Source of the DNA: Nonomuraea polychroma
GTDB lineage: Bacteria > Actinomycetota > Actinomycetes > Streptosporangiales > Streptosporangiaceae
Reading direction: 5' to 3'
DNA length: 64,000 nt
NCBI RefSeq assembly: GCF_004011505.1
Contig: NZ_SAUN01000001.1
Span: 10,567,501-10,631,500 of the forward strand
The position numbers were made by a program, and so were the translations under genes. The notes beneath the pieces were generated by a model. That model was given only the letters and a program-made list of their open reading frames with translations, was not told the origin of the DNA and did not search any database. Shown here one piece after another: positions 50,449 through 59,789 of the stretch. Position 1 is the first letter of the stretch, and each line of letters starts with the position of its first letter.

Positions 50449-53090
50449 CGGGTCGCCCTGGCGAGATCGGGCCCGAAGAAGTCGTCCACGATCCTGGCGG
50501 CCGCGTCCCCGCGCTCGTCGGCGCACCACAGGTCGCGGAAGGCCGCGTACCGTCCGGCGAAGGACGCGTGCACGTCCGGCAGCCGCCTGATCACCTTCAC
50601 CAGCTCTTCCGTCGTCGTGACACACGGCCCTGGCGCGATGGCCGGCAGGTCGTGGTAGACGCCGCGCTCCGACAGCCGGTAGTCGTCCCAGTCGTCGATG
50701 AAGAACACCATGGGCTTGCCGGTGATCGCGTAGTCGCACATCACGGACGAGTAGTCCGTCAGCAGCGCGTCCGAGGCCAGCATCAGATCGTTGATCTCGG
50801 GATAGGACCCGGCGGACCGGACGAAATGTTTGAGGTGCTCGGGCGGGTTGTAACGCTCGACCGGATGGGTCCGCAGCACCAGCACCCAGTCGTCGGCCAG
50901 CTCCTCGGCGAGCATCTCCAGATCGACCCGTACGGATTTGCCGCTCCCTTTTGCCCAATCCCGGTAAGTAGGCGCATAAAGAAGGATTTGTCGCCTATGC
51001 GGGATCTCCAGCCGCCTCCGCACGTCCCCGACGGCCTCGCCCCTGACCAGCGCGTCGCAGCGCGGCGTCCCGTACCGGTAGACCTTGCCCGTGTACCCGT
51101 TGGTGGGCACGAAGATCCGCGAGAACTCCGCGCTCGGCGACACCAGCGCGTCCCACCGTGCCACCGCCGCCCGCCACTGCGCCCGCGGCTTGTCGAAGTC
51201 GGCCCGCAGGTCGGGCGCGTCCAAGCCGATCGACTTGATGCCCTGCCCGTGCCACGTCTGCAGGTAGCGGGTGCCGCGCGGCTTCGGGTAGTCCAGCGGG
51301 AACCCGTGGCTGTCCACCCAGATCCCGGCCCGCGCCATCGTCCAGAGGTAACGCCAGCTGCCGCGCCGTACGAGCCGCACGCCGCGAGGGAAATGCCCGC
51401 GGTTCTTGGCCACCGACCACACCACCTCGACCGGCGATCCCCGCCGCCGCAACTCCTCGTAGACGGCCCGCGGGCTGCCGCTGCAACTCTTGCCGACGTC
51501 GGACTCGAACAACGCGAGGTCGCGTCGCCGCGGTAGCACCTTGATCAGCATCTTGTAAGCGCGTAGCTTGAGGCGCGGAGTGTTGAGCCGTTTCAGCAAC
51601 GCCTGCTTGACCCGCCGCCACACCGACCGCGGGGTGGGATCGGATCGCACGCACAGGTACGCGGCGTAGCCCTCGACCAGCAGCCGGCACCCCGGCAGCT
51701 CGATCGGCGGCGTGCGCGGGTCGGCGATGATCCGGTCGGTCGTGGTGTGCCCGTCGGAGGCCCTGGTGAAGCCGATGCGCGGATCGCACGTTCCGGAAGG
51801 CGTGAAGACGACCTCGGTGACGTATCCGCCCTCGCCGGACGGCTCCGGCTCGATGGGGATCTTCTCCCTGCCGAGCTGGAGGAACGCCGTCCAGTCCAGC
51901 GGCAGCGAGCCGAACGGATCGTAGCTCCGCACGGTCATCCGCACCCGGTCCCCGTCGCAGGCGATCTCCACCGCCTCGTGCCGCAGCCGGGAGGCCGAGA
52001 AGGGCAGCTCGGCCAGCCGCAGCCCGGTGATGTCCAGCCCCGGCGAGACCGACGTGCCCCAGTACGTGCGCCCGTTGAGCTGCACGGCCGCCCGCGGCGC
52101 GGCCCGCGGCCCGGTCAGCGAGCCGGCCGCGATCCGCAGGTCCTCGATCCGATCGTCGAGGATGAGCCGGCAGCAGACCCGTTCGAGCGGCTCGGCCTCG
52201 TCCATCAGCTCGGCCGGGATCTCCTCCAGGTACGGCCGCACGATCGAGGCGAACTCCTTGACCCACACCAGGTCCCGCGCCGGCAGCGGGTTGAGATAGA
52301 CCCGCAGGTCCTGCCGCAGGAACCGGCGCTGCCGGTGCGGCACCAGGTCCTCTGCCCCGTGCGCGCGCAGGATGTCGTCGCTCAGCCGGGCCGCGATGAC
52401 CCGCTGGCGCACGTTCTCCATGTCGTCGATGCTGAGGGAGATCGAGGCGTTCGTCGGGGCCCGGTGCCAGTGGTAGACCACCCAGGGCACGACCGCGAAC
52501 CGGCGTGACACCGCGTACAACTCGGCGGCGAAGACGTGGTCCTCGTAGTGGATGTCCTCCGGGAAGCGCAACGACCTCTCCCGCAGCCGGCCCACGTCGT
52601 AGAGCTTGTTCGTGCTGAAGCAGTCCAGGAACAGCCCGGGCTCCGCACGGATGCCCTCGACCACCCGCCGCCGGGCGAACAACGACGGATAGTACGGCAC
52701 GAGCCGCCCGTTCGACTCGAACAACCGCGAGATCTGCCCCGACACGAAGTCCGCCCCGGTCCGCTCGATCTCGGTGAGCAGGCTCTTGCACGCGTGCCGG
52801 GGCAGCTCGTCGTCGCTGTCGAGGAACATGACGTACGGCGCCGCCGCGGCGTCGATGCCGTCGTTGCGCGGCGCCCCGCAGCCTCCGCTGTTGACCTCTC
52901 TGCGCAGGTAGCGGACCCGTGCATCGTGTTCGGCGAGCCGGGCCGCCACCTGCGGGGTGTCGTCGGTGCTCGCGTCGTCGGCGATGATCACTTCGAGATC
53001 GCGGAGCGACTGGCCGAGCACCGAGCGCACCGCCCTGGGCAGGCGGGCCGCGTCGTTATACGTGATCACGACAACGGTGCAGTCCGGCAT
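50445..53090 (-). CDS. GT2 - TagF-like polyol-phosphate polymerase fusion
   Basis: An 881-residue two-enzyme protein. The N-terminal GT-A domain (about 1-240) has VVVITYNDAARL, ADDASTDDTPQ and FLDSDDELP. The middle (about 350-510) is beta-rich. The C-terminal domain (about 540-875) is a CDP-glycerol:poly(glycerophosphate) glycerophosphotransferase of TagF type, with LQTWHGQGIKSIG, YAPTYRDWAKG, LRTHPVERYN and the signature LLTDYSSVMCDYAITGKP. It likely builds a teichoic-acid-like chain of alternating sugar and polyol phosphate. ATG 53090 was chosen because GGGGGGA precedes it and the GT2 fold begins immediately. Confidence 0.92.
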   Translation of the reverse strand: MPDCTVVVITYNDAARLPRAVRSVLGQSLRDLEVIIADDASTDDTPQVAARLAEHDARVRYLRREVNSGGCGAPRNDGIDAAAAPYVMFLDSDDELPRHACKSLLTEIERTGADFVSGQISRLFESNGRLVPYYPSLFARRRVVEGIRAEPGLFLDCFSTNKLYDVGRLRERSLRFPEDIHYEDHVFAAELYAVSRRFAVVPWVVYHWHRAPTNASISLSIDDMENVRQRVIAARLSDDILRAHGAEDLVPHRQRRFLRQDLRVYLNPLPARDLVWVKEFASIVRPYLEEIPAELMDEAEPLERVCCRLILDDRIEDLRIAAGSLTGPRAAPRAAVQLNGRTYWGTSVSPGLDITGLRLAELPFSASRLRHEAVEIACDGDRVRMTVRSYDPFGSLPLDWTAFLQLGREKIPIEPEPSGEGGYVTEVVFTPSGTCDPRIGFTRASDGHTTTDRIIADPRTPPIELPGCRLLVEGYAAYLCVRSDPTPRSVWRRVKQALLKRLNTPRLKLRAYKMLIKVLPRRRDLALFESDVGKSCSGSPRAVYEELRRRGSPVEVVWSVAKNRGHFPRGVRLVRRGSWRYLWTMARAGIWVDSHGFPLDYPKPRGTRYLQTWHGQGIKSIGLDAPDLRADFDKPRAQWRAAVARWDALVSPSAEFSRIFVPTNGYTGKVYRYGTPRCDALVRGEAVGDVRRRLEIPHRRQILLYAPTYRDWAKGSGKSVRVDLEMLAEELADDWVLVLRTHPVERYNPPEHLKHFVRSAGSYPEINDLMLASDALLTDYSSVMCDYAITGKPMVFFIDDWDDYRLSERGVYHDLPAIAPGPCVTTTEELVKVIRRLPDVHASFAGRYAAFRDLWCADERGDAAARIVDDFFGPDLARATR

Positions 53091-53197
53091 CCCCAAGTCC
53101 CCCCGCTGGTCCAACTGCCTGCGGGGATGGCCCTGCCCCCGAGCTGGGGGAAGTGTCCGGAGTTGGTGGAGTTTTGCCTGAATCCTGAGTGTTTGCG

Positions 53198-53890
53198 TCA
53201 GCGCATAACGCGACGAATCACCCAAGCGATGATCACCAGCCCCACGAGCGCCGCCGCGATAGGCGCCAGCCGCTTCAGCACCGGCTGCCCGGCGATCTCC
53301 AGCAGGTCGAGCGCCTCCTCGTCAGGAGTGCGCGAGGTACGCAGCGTGCCCGCGGGGCGTATGTCCTCATCGGGCGTGGGCACGGCGCTCAGGTGCCGCT
53401 CCTCCTCCTGCGCCGCCTGCGGCTGGGCGGGCTCCACGGTGGGCTCGGACAGCAGCTCGGCCAGGTTTTCCGCGAACTTGTCGATGAGCTTCGCGCCCAC
53501 CTCGGCCATCACGCCCCGCCCGAACTGGGCGGGCCGCCCGGTCACGTTGAACGTCGTCTCCACGGTCACCGCCGTTGCCCCCTCGTGCGGCGTCATCCGG
53601 GCCTTGACCGTGGCCGAGGCCGTGCCGGAGCCACGGGCCTCCTTGCCCGACGCCTGGATGGAGAGCGTGTGGGAGTCCTTGTCCACGTCCTCGAACCTGG
53701 CCGACCCCCGATAGGTCACCATGATCGGGCCGACCTTGACCTTCAGCCTGCCGGTGAACTCGTCGCCCTCGAAAATGTCGAGTGTCGCCCCGGGCAGGCA
53801 CGGCGCGACCCGCTCTACGTCGAGCAGCACGGCCCAGGCCTGCTCGATCGGGACTGGAACAGTGAACTCGTGCTCGAACCGCATCGCCAT
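53198..53890 (-). CDS. CoxG-like SRPBCC protein
   Basis: A 230-residue protein with an N-terminal CoxG (SRPBCC/START-like) domain: FEHEFTVPVPIEQAWAVLLD, the PCLPGA motif and FTGRLKVKVGP. A linker follows, then a C-terminal transmembrane helix (about 205-227, AALVGLVIIAWVI). CoxG anchors or assembles CO dehydrogenase-type molybdenum enzymes at the membrane. ATG 53890 is preceded by AAGGAGCGG. It lies 75 bp downstream of the CoxM-like stop and is probably in the same operon. Confidence 0.88.
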   Translation of the reverse strand: MAMRFEHEFTVPVPIEQAWAVLLDVERVAPCLPGATLDIFEGDEFTGRLKVKVGPIMVTYRGSARFEDVDKDSHTLSIQASGKEARGSGTASATVKARMTPHEGATAVTVETTFNVTGRPAQFGRGVMAEVGAKLIDKFAENLAELLSEPTVEPAQPQAAQEEERHLSAVPTPDEDIRPAGTLRTSRTPDEEALDLLEIAGQPVLKRLAPIAAALVGLVIIAWVIRRVMR

Positions 53891-53965
53891 CGATCCGCTC
53901 CTTCTGCCGATGTTGCGACAGTACGACGGCTGGGGCGCCCCTGGAAGAGGCGCCCCAGGTAGAGG

Positions 53966-54820
53966 TCAGGGCGCCCCGGCGGCGGTGCGTACCGCGCGGT
54001 GGGTCAGGACCCTGGCCAGGTGACGGCGGTAGTCCGGCTGCGCGTGCAGATCCGCCGGCGGCGAGGTGTCCGCCGCCGCGTCCTCGCACGCCTGCCGGAT
54101 CTGGTCGCCCAGCTCCATGCCCTGCAGGGCGGACTCGGTCGCGCGGGCGCGCACGGGCGTCGGGCCCATGCACGTCAGCCCGATCCTGGCCTCGGCGATC
54201 GCGCCGTTGGAGCGCTTGACGGCCGCCGCCACGCCGACGATGGCCCACGCCTGCGCGGTGCGATGGAACTTCTCGTAGTGGAAGCCCCAGCCCTCGCCCA
54301 GCTTCGGGATCTTCACCCCGGCCAGGATCTCTCCCGGCTCGAGCGACGACTCGAGGTAGTCGACGAAGAAGTCGGCGGCGGGGATCTCCCGCTCGCCCTG
54401 CGCCGACCTGGCCACGAACACGGCGTCCAGGGCCAGCACCACGGCCGGCAGGTCGCCTGCCGGATCCGCGTGCGCCAGCGAGCCGCCGAACGTGCCCCGG
54501 TGCCTGATCGCCGGATCCGCCACGTGGGCGGCGGCCAGCGCCACCAGCGGGCAGCCGGCGTTGACCACGTCGGAGCGCATGACCTCGTCGTGCGTGGCCA
54601 TCGCGCCGATGAACACATGGTCACCGCGGTCGTGCACGCCCTTCAGCTCCGTCAGCCGCCCGATGTCGACCAGCGTCGACGGGTACGCCAGCCGCATCCT
54701 CAGCAGCGGCAGCAACGACTGCCCGCCGGCCAGGACCTTGGCGTCCTCGTCCGACGCGAGCGCCTGCGACGCCTCGGCGAGCGACTCCGGGCGCACGTAC
54801 TCGAACTGCGCGGGAATCAT
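53966..54820 (-). CDS. FAD-binding medium subunit, CO dehydrogenase/xanthine dehydrogenase family
   Basis: A 284-residue flavoprotein subunit of a molybdenum hydroxylase. The two FAD motifs are AGGQSLLPLL (31-40) and the RGTFGGSLAHADPAGD segment (about 107-122, TxGGxxA type). The C-terminal domain is of CO_deh_flav_C type. It carries electrons from the 2Fe-2S clusters to an acceptor. ATG 54820 overlaps the stop of the large-subunit gene. Confidence 0.92.
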   Translation of the reverse strand: MIPAQFEYVRPESLAEASQALASDEDAKVLAGGQSLLPLLRMRLAYPSTLVDIGRLTELKGVHDRGDHVFIGAMATHDEVMRSDVVNAGCPLVALAAAHVADPAIRHRGTFGGSLAHADPAGDLPAVVLALDAVFVARSAQGEREIPAADFFVDYLESSLEPGEILAGVKIPKLGEGWGFHYEKFHRTAQAWAIVGVAAAVKRSNGAIAEARIGLTCMGPTPVRARATESALQGMELGDQIRQACEDAAADTSPPADLHAQPDYRRHLARVLTHRAVRTAAGAP

Positions 54821-57231
54821 GGCCGCACTCCTTCCTGCGCTCGTTCTCCCAGGGCCCGCCAGACACGTTCGGGCGTGCACGGCATCTCGACGTCCTGGAT
54901 GCCGAACGGGCGCAGGGCGTCCACGATGGCGTTCACCACGGCCGGGGTCGAGGCGATCGTCCCGGCCTCGCCGACGCCCTTGACCCCGAGGGGGTTGCTC
55001 GTCGCGGGCGACTCGGTCCTGTCGAGGGTGAAGGTCGGCAGGTCCGCCGCCGACGGCAGCAGGTAGTCGGCCATCGTCGTGGTCAGCAGGTTGCCGTCGG
55101 CGTCGTACACGGCCTCCTCGAACAGCGCCTGCGCGATGCCCTGCGCGATGCCGCCGTGCACCTGCCCCTCGACGATCAGCGGATTCACCACCTTGCCGAC
55201 GTCGTCCACCGCCACGTACGAGCGGATCTTCACCATGCCCGTCTCGGTGTCCACCTCCACCGCGCACAGGTGGGTCCCGTGCGGGAAGGAGTAGTTCTCC
55301 GGGTCGAACGTGGCGTCGGAGTCCAGCCGCGCCTCGACGCCCTCGGGCAGGTCGTGCGCCGCGAAAGCGGCCCACGACAGCTCCTGGATGGTCTTCTGCG
55401 ACTCCGTGCCCCGCACCTTGAACGCGCCCGCCTCGAACTCCAGGTCGTCCGGCGAGCACTCCAGCACGTGCGCGGCCAGCCTGCGGGCCTTGTCCTTGAC
55501 CTTCTCGCACGCCTTCAGCACCGCGATGCCGCCGATCACCAGCGAACGCGAGCCGTAGGTGTCCATGCCCTTGTGGGCGATCGCCGTGTCTCCGTGCAAC
55601 ACCGTGACGTCCTCGAACGGCACCCCGAGCGCGTCGGCCACGATCTGGCTCCACGCCGTCACATGGCCCTGCCCGTGCGGGGAGGTGCCGGTGATGACCT
55701 CGACCTTGCCCGTCGGCAGCAGGCGCACCGAGCCGTGCTCCCAGCCGCCGGCGGCGTACTTGGCCTCGCCGAGCAGCCTGGACGGCGCCAGACCGCACAT
55801 CTCGGTGTACGTGCTCACGCCGATCCCCAGCTGCACCGGGTCGCCCCGGTCCCGCCGGTCGGCCTGTTCGGCGCGCAGCTTGTCGTAGCCGAACATCGCG
55901 GTCGCCTTGTCCGTCGCCGCCTCGTAGTTGCCCGAGTCGTAGGTCAGCCCCGAGATCGTGGTGTACGGAAACTCCTCGTGCTTGATCCAGTTGCGCCTGC
56001 GCACCTCCAGCGGGTCCATGCGCACCTCGGCGGCCAGTTCGTCCATCACCCGCTCGATGCCGAACGTCGCCTCGGGCCGCCCCGCGCCGCGGTAGGCGTC
56101 GGTGGGCATCTTGGTGGTGAACACGCCCGTGCAGGCGAACTCGTACGCGTCCATCTTGTAGATCGCGTTGAACATCGAGGCGCCGAGCAGCGGGATCCCC
56201 GGCGTGACCAGCATGAGGTACGCGCCCATGTCGGCCAGCAGGTCCACCTGCAGACCGCGGATGCGCCCGTCGGCGTCGGCGGCCAGCCGGAGGTGCTGGA
56301 TCTGGTCGCGGCCGTGGTGCACGGTCAGGTTGCCCTCGGAGCGGGACTCGGTCCACTTGACCGGCTTGCCCAGCTTGCGGGCGAGCAGCAGGCAGAGCAC
56401 CTCTTCGGCGGTGACCTGCAGCTTCGAGCCGAACCCGCCGCCCACGTCAGGCGCGATCACGCGGATCTTGTGCTCGGGAATGCCGGTCACGACCGCCAGC
56501 ATGACCCGCAGCACGTGCGGGATCTGCGTGGACGACCACACCGTGTACGAGTCGCCGTCCGTGTCGGCCATGACCGCCCGCGGCTCCATCGCGCTCGGGA
56601 TCAGCCGTTGTTGCCGGAACGTCCGGTCGATGACGATGGGCGCGTCCCGGAAGGCGGCCTCGATGTCACCCGAGGTGATCTTGGCGCTGAACGCCTTGTT
56701 GCCCGCCTCGTGCACCTTGGGGCTGTCCGCGGTCAGTGCCTCCCTCATGTCGAGCACCGCGGGCAGTTGCTCGTACTCGACGTCGATGGCCTCCAGCGCG
56801 TCCGCCGCGCGGTAGCGGTCGGTCGCGATCACGCAGGCCACGGCCTCGCCGACGTACCGCACCTCCGACACCGCCATCGGCGGGTGGTCGGGGATGACCA
56901 CGTCCTCGCTCACCGGCCACGCGCAGGGCAGGCTGCCCTGCTCGGCGGCGAAGTCCTGGCCGCTGAACGCCGCCACGACCCCCGGCAGCTCACGCGCCCC
57001 CGACACGTCGACCCGGGTGATCCTGGCGTGCGCCATCGGGCTGCGCAGGAACGTCACGTGCAGGAGCCCCGGACGCGACAGGTTGTCCGTCCACTGCGTG
57101 CGCCCCGTCAGCAGCCGCGCGTCCTCCTTGCGCTTACGCGGCCGGCCCACCTCGCGTGCGCCCGTCGGCTCGTTGATCTGGTCGCTGTCCGCTATCTGCT
57201 CGGCCACCAGGCCGGCGTCCACTTCGCTCAT
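54817..57231 (-). CDS. Molybdenum-binding large subunit, form II CoxL-like
   Basis: An 804-residue molybdopterin subunit. The active-site loop reads AYRGAGRPEA (about residues 374-383), the signature of form II CO dehydrogenase-like enzymes, and not the AYRCSFR of form I CO oxidisers. Other parts are IAPDVGGGFGSK, the glutamine-rich TGTSPHGQGHVTAW, and VKGVGEAGTI with the catalytic glutamate. Because form II enzymes are not proven CO oxidisers, the substrate could be a purine, aldehyde or other heterocycle. ATG 57231 overlaps the CoxS-like stop. Confidence 0.9.
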   Translation of the reverse strand: MSEVDAGLVAEQIADSDQINEPTGAREVGRPRKRKEDARLLTGRTQWTDNLSRPGLLHVTFLRSPMAHARITRVDVSGARELPGVVAAFSGQDFAAEQGSLPCAWPVSEDVVIPDHPPMAVSEVRYVGEAVACVIATDRYRAADALEAIDVEYEQLPAVLDMREALTADSPKVHEAGNKAFSAKITSGDIEAAFRDAPIVIDRTFRQQRLIPSAMEPRAVMADTDGDSYTVWSSTQIPHVLRVMLAVVTGIPEHKIRVIAPDVGGGFGSKLQVTAEEVLCLLLARKLGKPVKWTESRSEGNLTVHHGRDQIQHLRLAADADGRIRGLQVDLLADMGAYLMLVTPGIPLLGASMFNAIYKMDAYEFACTGVFTTKMPTDAYRGAGRPEATFGIERVMDELAAEVRMDPLEVRRRNWIKHEEFPYTTISGLTYDSGNYEAATDKATAMFGYDKLRAEQADRRDRGDPVQLGIGVSTYTEMCGLAPSRLLGEAKYAAGGWEHGSVRLLPTGKVEVITGTSPHGQGHVTAWSQIVADALGVPFEDVTVLHGDTAIAHKGMDTYGSRSLVIGGIAVLKACEKVKDKARRLAAHVLECSPDDLEFEAGAFKVRGTESQKTIQELSWAAFAAHDLPEGVEARLDSDATFDPENYSFPHGTHLCAVEVDTETGMVKIRSYVAVDDVGKVVNPLIVEGQVHGGIAQGIAQALFEEAVYDADGNLLTTTMADYLLPSAADLPTFTLDRTESPATSNPLGVKGVGEAGTIASTPAVVNAIVDALRPFGIQDVEMPCTPERVWRALGERAQEGVRP

Positions 57232-57710
57232 GGCGTGGTCACCGCCCGTCCCATTTCCTGGGCGCCCTTGCGTACGGCGCGGACGATGTTGCAGTAGCCC
57301 GTGCAGCGGCAGAGGTTGCCCTCCAGGCCGTGCCTGATCGTCTCCTCCGACGGATCGGGATCGTCCCTGAGCAGGTCTATCGCGGCCATGACCATGCCGG
57401 GCGTGCAGTAGCCGCACTGCAGGGCATGCTCTTCGTGGAAGGCCTGCTGCATGGGGTGCATCGACCCGTTGACGCCCAGGCCCTCGATCGTGACGATGTC
57501 ACAGCCGTCGGCCTGGACGGCGAGGACCGAGCAGCTCTTCACGCTCTTGCCGTCGAGCATGACCGTGCATGCGCCGCAGTTACTGGTGTCGCAGCCGACA
57601 GGGGTGCCGGTCTTGCCCAGCCGTTCTCGTAGCAGATGGACGAGAAGGAGCCGCGGCTCGACGTCCTCCTCGTACTTGACCCCGTCGACGGTGACGGTGA
57701 TTCGGGGCAT
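57228..57710 (-). CDS. 2Fe-2S small subunit, CO dehydrogenase/xanthine dehydrogenase family
   Basis: A 160-residue iron-sulfur subunit. The plant-type ferredoxin cluster is bound by Cys40, Cys45, Cys48 and Cys60 (CDTSNCGACTV). The second cluster in the four-helix domain is bound by Cys99, Cys102, Cys134 and Cys136 (QCGYCTPGM, NLCRCTGY). It is the first gene of the operon, and the small-large-medium order with overlapping codons suggests one coupled transcript. No promoter was identified in the 71 bp upstream. Confidence 0.94.
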   Translation of the reverse strand: MPRITVTVDGVKYEEDVEPRLLLVHLLRERLGKTGTPVGCDTSNCGACTVMLDGKSVKSCSVLAVQADGCDIVTIEGLGVNGSMHPMQQAFHEEHALQCGYCTPGMVMAAIDLLRDDPDPSEETIRHGLEGNLCRCTGYCNIVRAVRKGAQEMGRAVTTP

Positions 57711-57781
57711 ACGTCCTCCCTCAGGAGCAGGGGAAAGGCGGACACACCCGAACCTACGCCGGTGTTACTCGGGGTCAAGGG

Positions 57782-57991
57782 TCACTTACCGCGGACCGCC
57801 CGTGCGACGATCGCGACAAGCCCTGCGAACGCCAGTCCCAGCACCATGACGCCGATCAGGACCAGCGGATCCCTGATCGCGCGTGTCACGATCAAAATAC
57901 CCAGAACGACGAAGAGCACGCCGCTGAGCAGGGCCATCCAGTCCGTCCTGTGGAGCCGGCGGGGCCGCTCGACCTCACCCTCACGCGGCAC
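57782..57991 (-). CDS. Small two-helix membrane protein
   Basis: A 69-residue protein with two hydrophobic helices (about 19-37 and 43-62) and a basic C-terminus. It is unrecognised. Its start lies inside the 3' end of the PspC-type gene (11-bp overlap), so it is probably its operon partner and may act with it in the membrane. Confidence 0.7.
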   Translation of the reverse strand: MPREGEVERPRRLHRTDWMALLSGVLFVVLGILIVTRAIRDPLVLIGVMVLGLAFAGLVAIVARAVRGK

Positions 57992-59675
57992 GCCGCACCT
58001 CCATGTCGCCGAGCCCGCCCCTCAGGTTGAGCACGATCGTCGAGACCTTGCCCTTGGGCTCCGTCTCCGGCTCCAGCACTTTGTCCAGCCGGATGTCCAC
58101 GCCGCCGCGCACCGACTGGTCGACCGTGATGTCGCCGATCTTGTTGGTGGCGTGCACCTCCAGCCTGACCGTCGGCGGCACGATCACCTGCAGCTCGCCC
58201 ACCGACACCGCGGCGTTGACCGTCGCCGTCGTGCCCGGGGACAGCTCCAGCTCAGAGAGATCCAGCCGGCCGTCACCGACGCCGACGTCGTACGTGGCGC
58301 TCAGCTCGGCGAGCGTGGTCGGGGCCCACTCGGAAGGGCCGATGTTCCGGGGGAGGCCGCCCAGCATCAGGCCGACGCTCACGATGAGCGCCACCGCGGT
58401 CCCGGCCGCCACCAGCCCGGCGCCCCGGCCCCACCAGGCCGCGATCAGCAGCCCGGCGCCGATGGTGATGAGCATCGCGCCGCCGACGATGGTCGGGCTC
58501 ACTCCGGCGGCCGACCTGGCCTGGACCGCCACGACGATCCCTCCAATGATGATTGCCAGCAGGATGGTGATGGCGCCGATGAACGACTTCGGCCTTCGCT
58601 CCCTCTTCGGGAGCGGGCGGCCGTACAGGATGGGGTCGTACGACGAGTAGCCGCCTGCCCGCTTGGCCGGGTCCAGCGGCCGGTACGGGCCGCTGGGCGC
58701 GAAGGGCTCGCCGTACGGGGTGTAGGTGCTCGCCGAGGCCGCCGCTTCGCTCACCCGCGTCTCATCGGGGCGGGCCGCCGCCTCGCGCGCCCGGGCGGTC
58801 GTCTCCCTCGCGCGGGCCGCCGCATCGCCGGCGAGAGCCGCTGTCTCGCTCGCGCGCTCCGTCGGCTCGTCCCCGCGCGCTGCCGCGCCGGGGAAAGCGG
58901 CGGTCTCGCCCGCACCGGCGGCCGCGCTGGGGTAGGCGGCGGTCTCGCCCGCATCGGCGGCCGCGCTGGGGTAGGCGGCGGTCTCGTTCGCGCGCGCTGC
59001 CTCGCCATCCAGGGCCGTCTCCGGGGCCGCGGCGCCCGGCGTCGTCGTGCCCATGGCCGGCGCCTCAGGGGCCGGTGCCATGGGGTCCCCGGCCTGGTAC
59101 GGCTCCGCGGCCTGTCCAGGCGCCGGCGAGGCCGTGGGCTCGGGCCGGACGGGGGGCGCCGGACGTACCGGGGGAGCGGCCGGCTGGCCGGCGTAGGACG
59201 GCGCGGCCTGCTCGTCCACGCGCCGGCGGCTGAGCCGCTCCGGCATCGACCGGGCCAGCCCCACCAGATCCACCCCGCTGGAGTGCGCCGCCAGCAGCGA
59301 CACGGCCAGGAGCACGCCGACCACCAGCGTCCCCGTGCCGAACCAGACCGTGGCCAGGTTGATGGCCAGCCCGAAGGCCAGCACCGCCGTCAGCAGCGCC
59401 AGCACCGCGTCACCGTCGAAGTCGCGCCGCGTCCACTGCTCGATGATCCCCGGCCGCCCGTTCGGCTCCTTCATCAACAGGAACGCCGCCAGATACAGGA
59501 ACAGGCCGACACCAGAGCCGAGCAGCAGCACGGCGAAGGTCACCCGGAACACCACGGGATCGATGCCGGTGTGCCGCCCGAGCCCAGCGCACACTCCCAT
59601 GAGGATGCGTCCCTCGCCGCTACGTCGCAGTACCTTGCGGGTGGCGGCAGGTTCTCTGGGCGGAGCTTCTGTCAT
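57981..59675 (-). CDS. PspC-domain membrane protein with Ala/Glu/Thr repeat linker and C-terminal adhesin-like domain
   Basis: A 564-residue protein. The N-terminal PspC domain (about 15-70, GEGRILMGVCAGLGRHTGIDP, first 20 residues GEGRILMGVCAGLGRHTGID) carries membrane helices. A long low-complexity segment (about 165-330) includes three 13-residue tandem repeats. Three more membrane helices follow, then a C-terminal beta-rich domain with repeated VGELQVIVPPTVRLEV-like strands as in DUF2154/LiaF-type sensors. ATG 59675 was chosen; ATG 59684 is also possible. It is divergent from a PspC-histidine kinase, which suggests a LiaF-LiaS-LiaR-like envelope stress circuit. Confidence 0.85.
   Translation of the reverse strand: MTEAPPREPAATRKVLRRSGEGRILMGVCAGLGRHTGIDPVVFRVTFAVLLLGSGVGLFLYLAAFLLMKEPNGRPGIIEQWTRRDFDGDAVLALLTAVLAFGLAINLATVWFGTGTLVVGVLLAVSLLAAHSSGVDLVGLARSMPERLSRRRVDEQAAPSYAGQPAAPPVRPAPPVRPEPTASPAPGQAAEPYQAGDPMAPAPEAPAMGTTTPGAAAPETALDGEAARANETAAYPSAAADAGETAAYPSAAAGAGETAAFPGAAARGDEPTERASETAALAGDAAARARETTARAREAAARPDETRVSEAAASASTYTPYGEPFAPSGPYRPLDPAKRAGGYSSYDPILYGRPLPKRERRPKSFIGAITILLAIIIGGIVVAVQARSAAGVSPTIVGGAMLITIGAGLLIAAWWGRGAGLVAAGTAVALIVSVGLMLGGLPRNIGPSEWAPTTLAELSATYDVGVGDGRLDLSELELSPGTTATVNAAVSVGELQVIVPPTVRLEVHATNKIGDITVDQSVRGGVDIRLDKVLEPETEPKGKVSTIVLNLRGGLGDMEVRRAA
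58869..58985 (-). repeat. Three 39-bp tandem repeats in the PspC-type gene
   Basis: Three consecutive 39-bp units encode 13-residue peptides ETAAYPSAAADAG, ETAAYPSAAAGAG and ETAAFPGAAARGD. The first two are nearly identical at DNA level. Such a tract is prone to length changes by slippage and lies in the cytoplasmic linker. Confidence 0.85.
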
Positions 59676-59789
59676 GAAACCCATCGTGGCCCCACGCGCG
59701 TAGTACTCGCATCCGGGACACCCCTGACCCGACCCGGGGGTTGTTCCCTGATGCCCAGGACATCCCCGACATGTGACGATGGCCATGTT

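Noticed and set aside
54817..57710. Operon considered as form I aerobic CO dehydrogenase
   Set aside because: The active-site loop is AYRGAGR, lacking the form I cysteine of AYRCSFR.
57636..59789. A very long plus-strand open frame extending upstream of the histidine kinase
   Set aside because: It is antisense to the PspC-type gene and the CoxS end, lacks domains and is Arg/Pro/Gly-rich as expected for GC-rich shadow frames. The kinase begins at ATG 59790.
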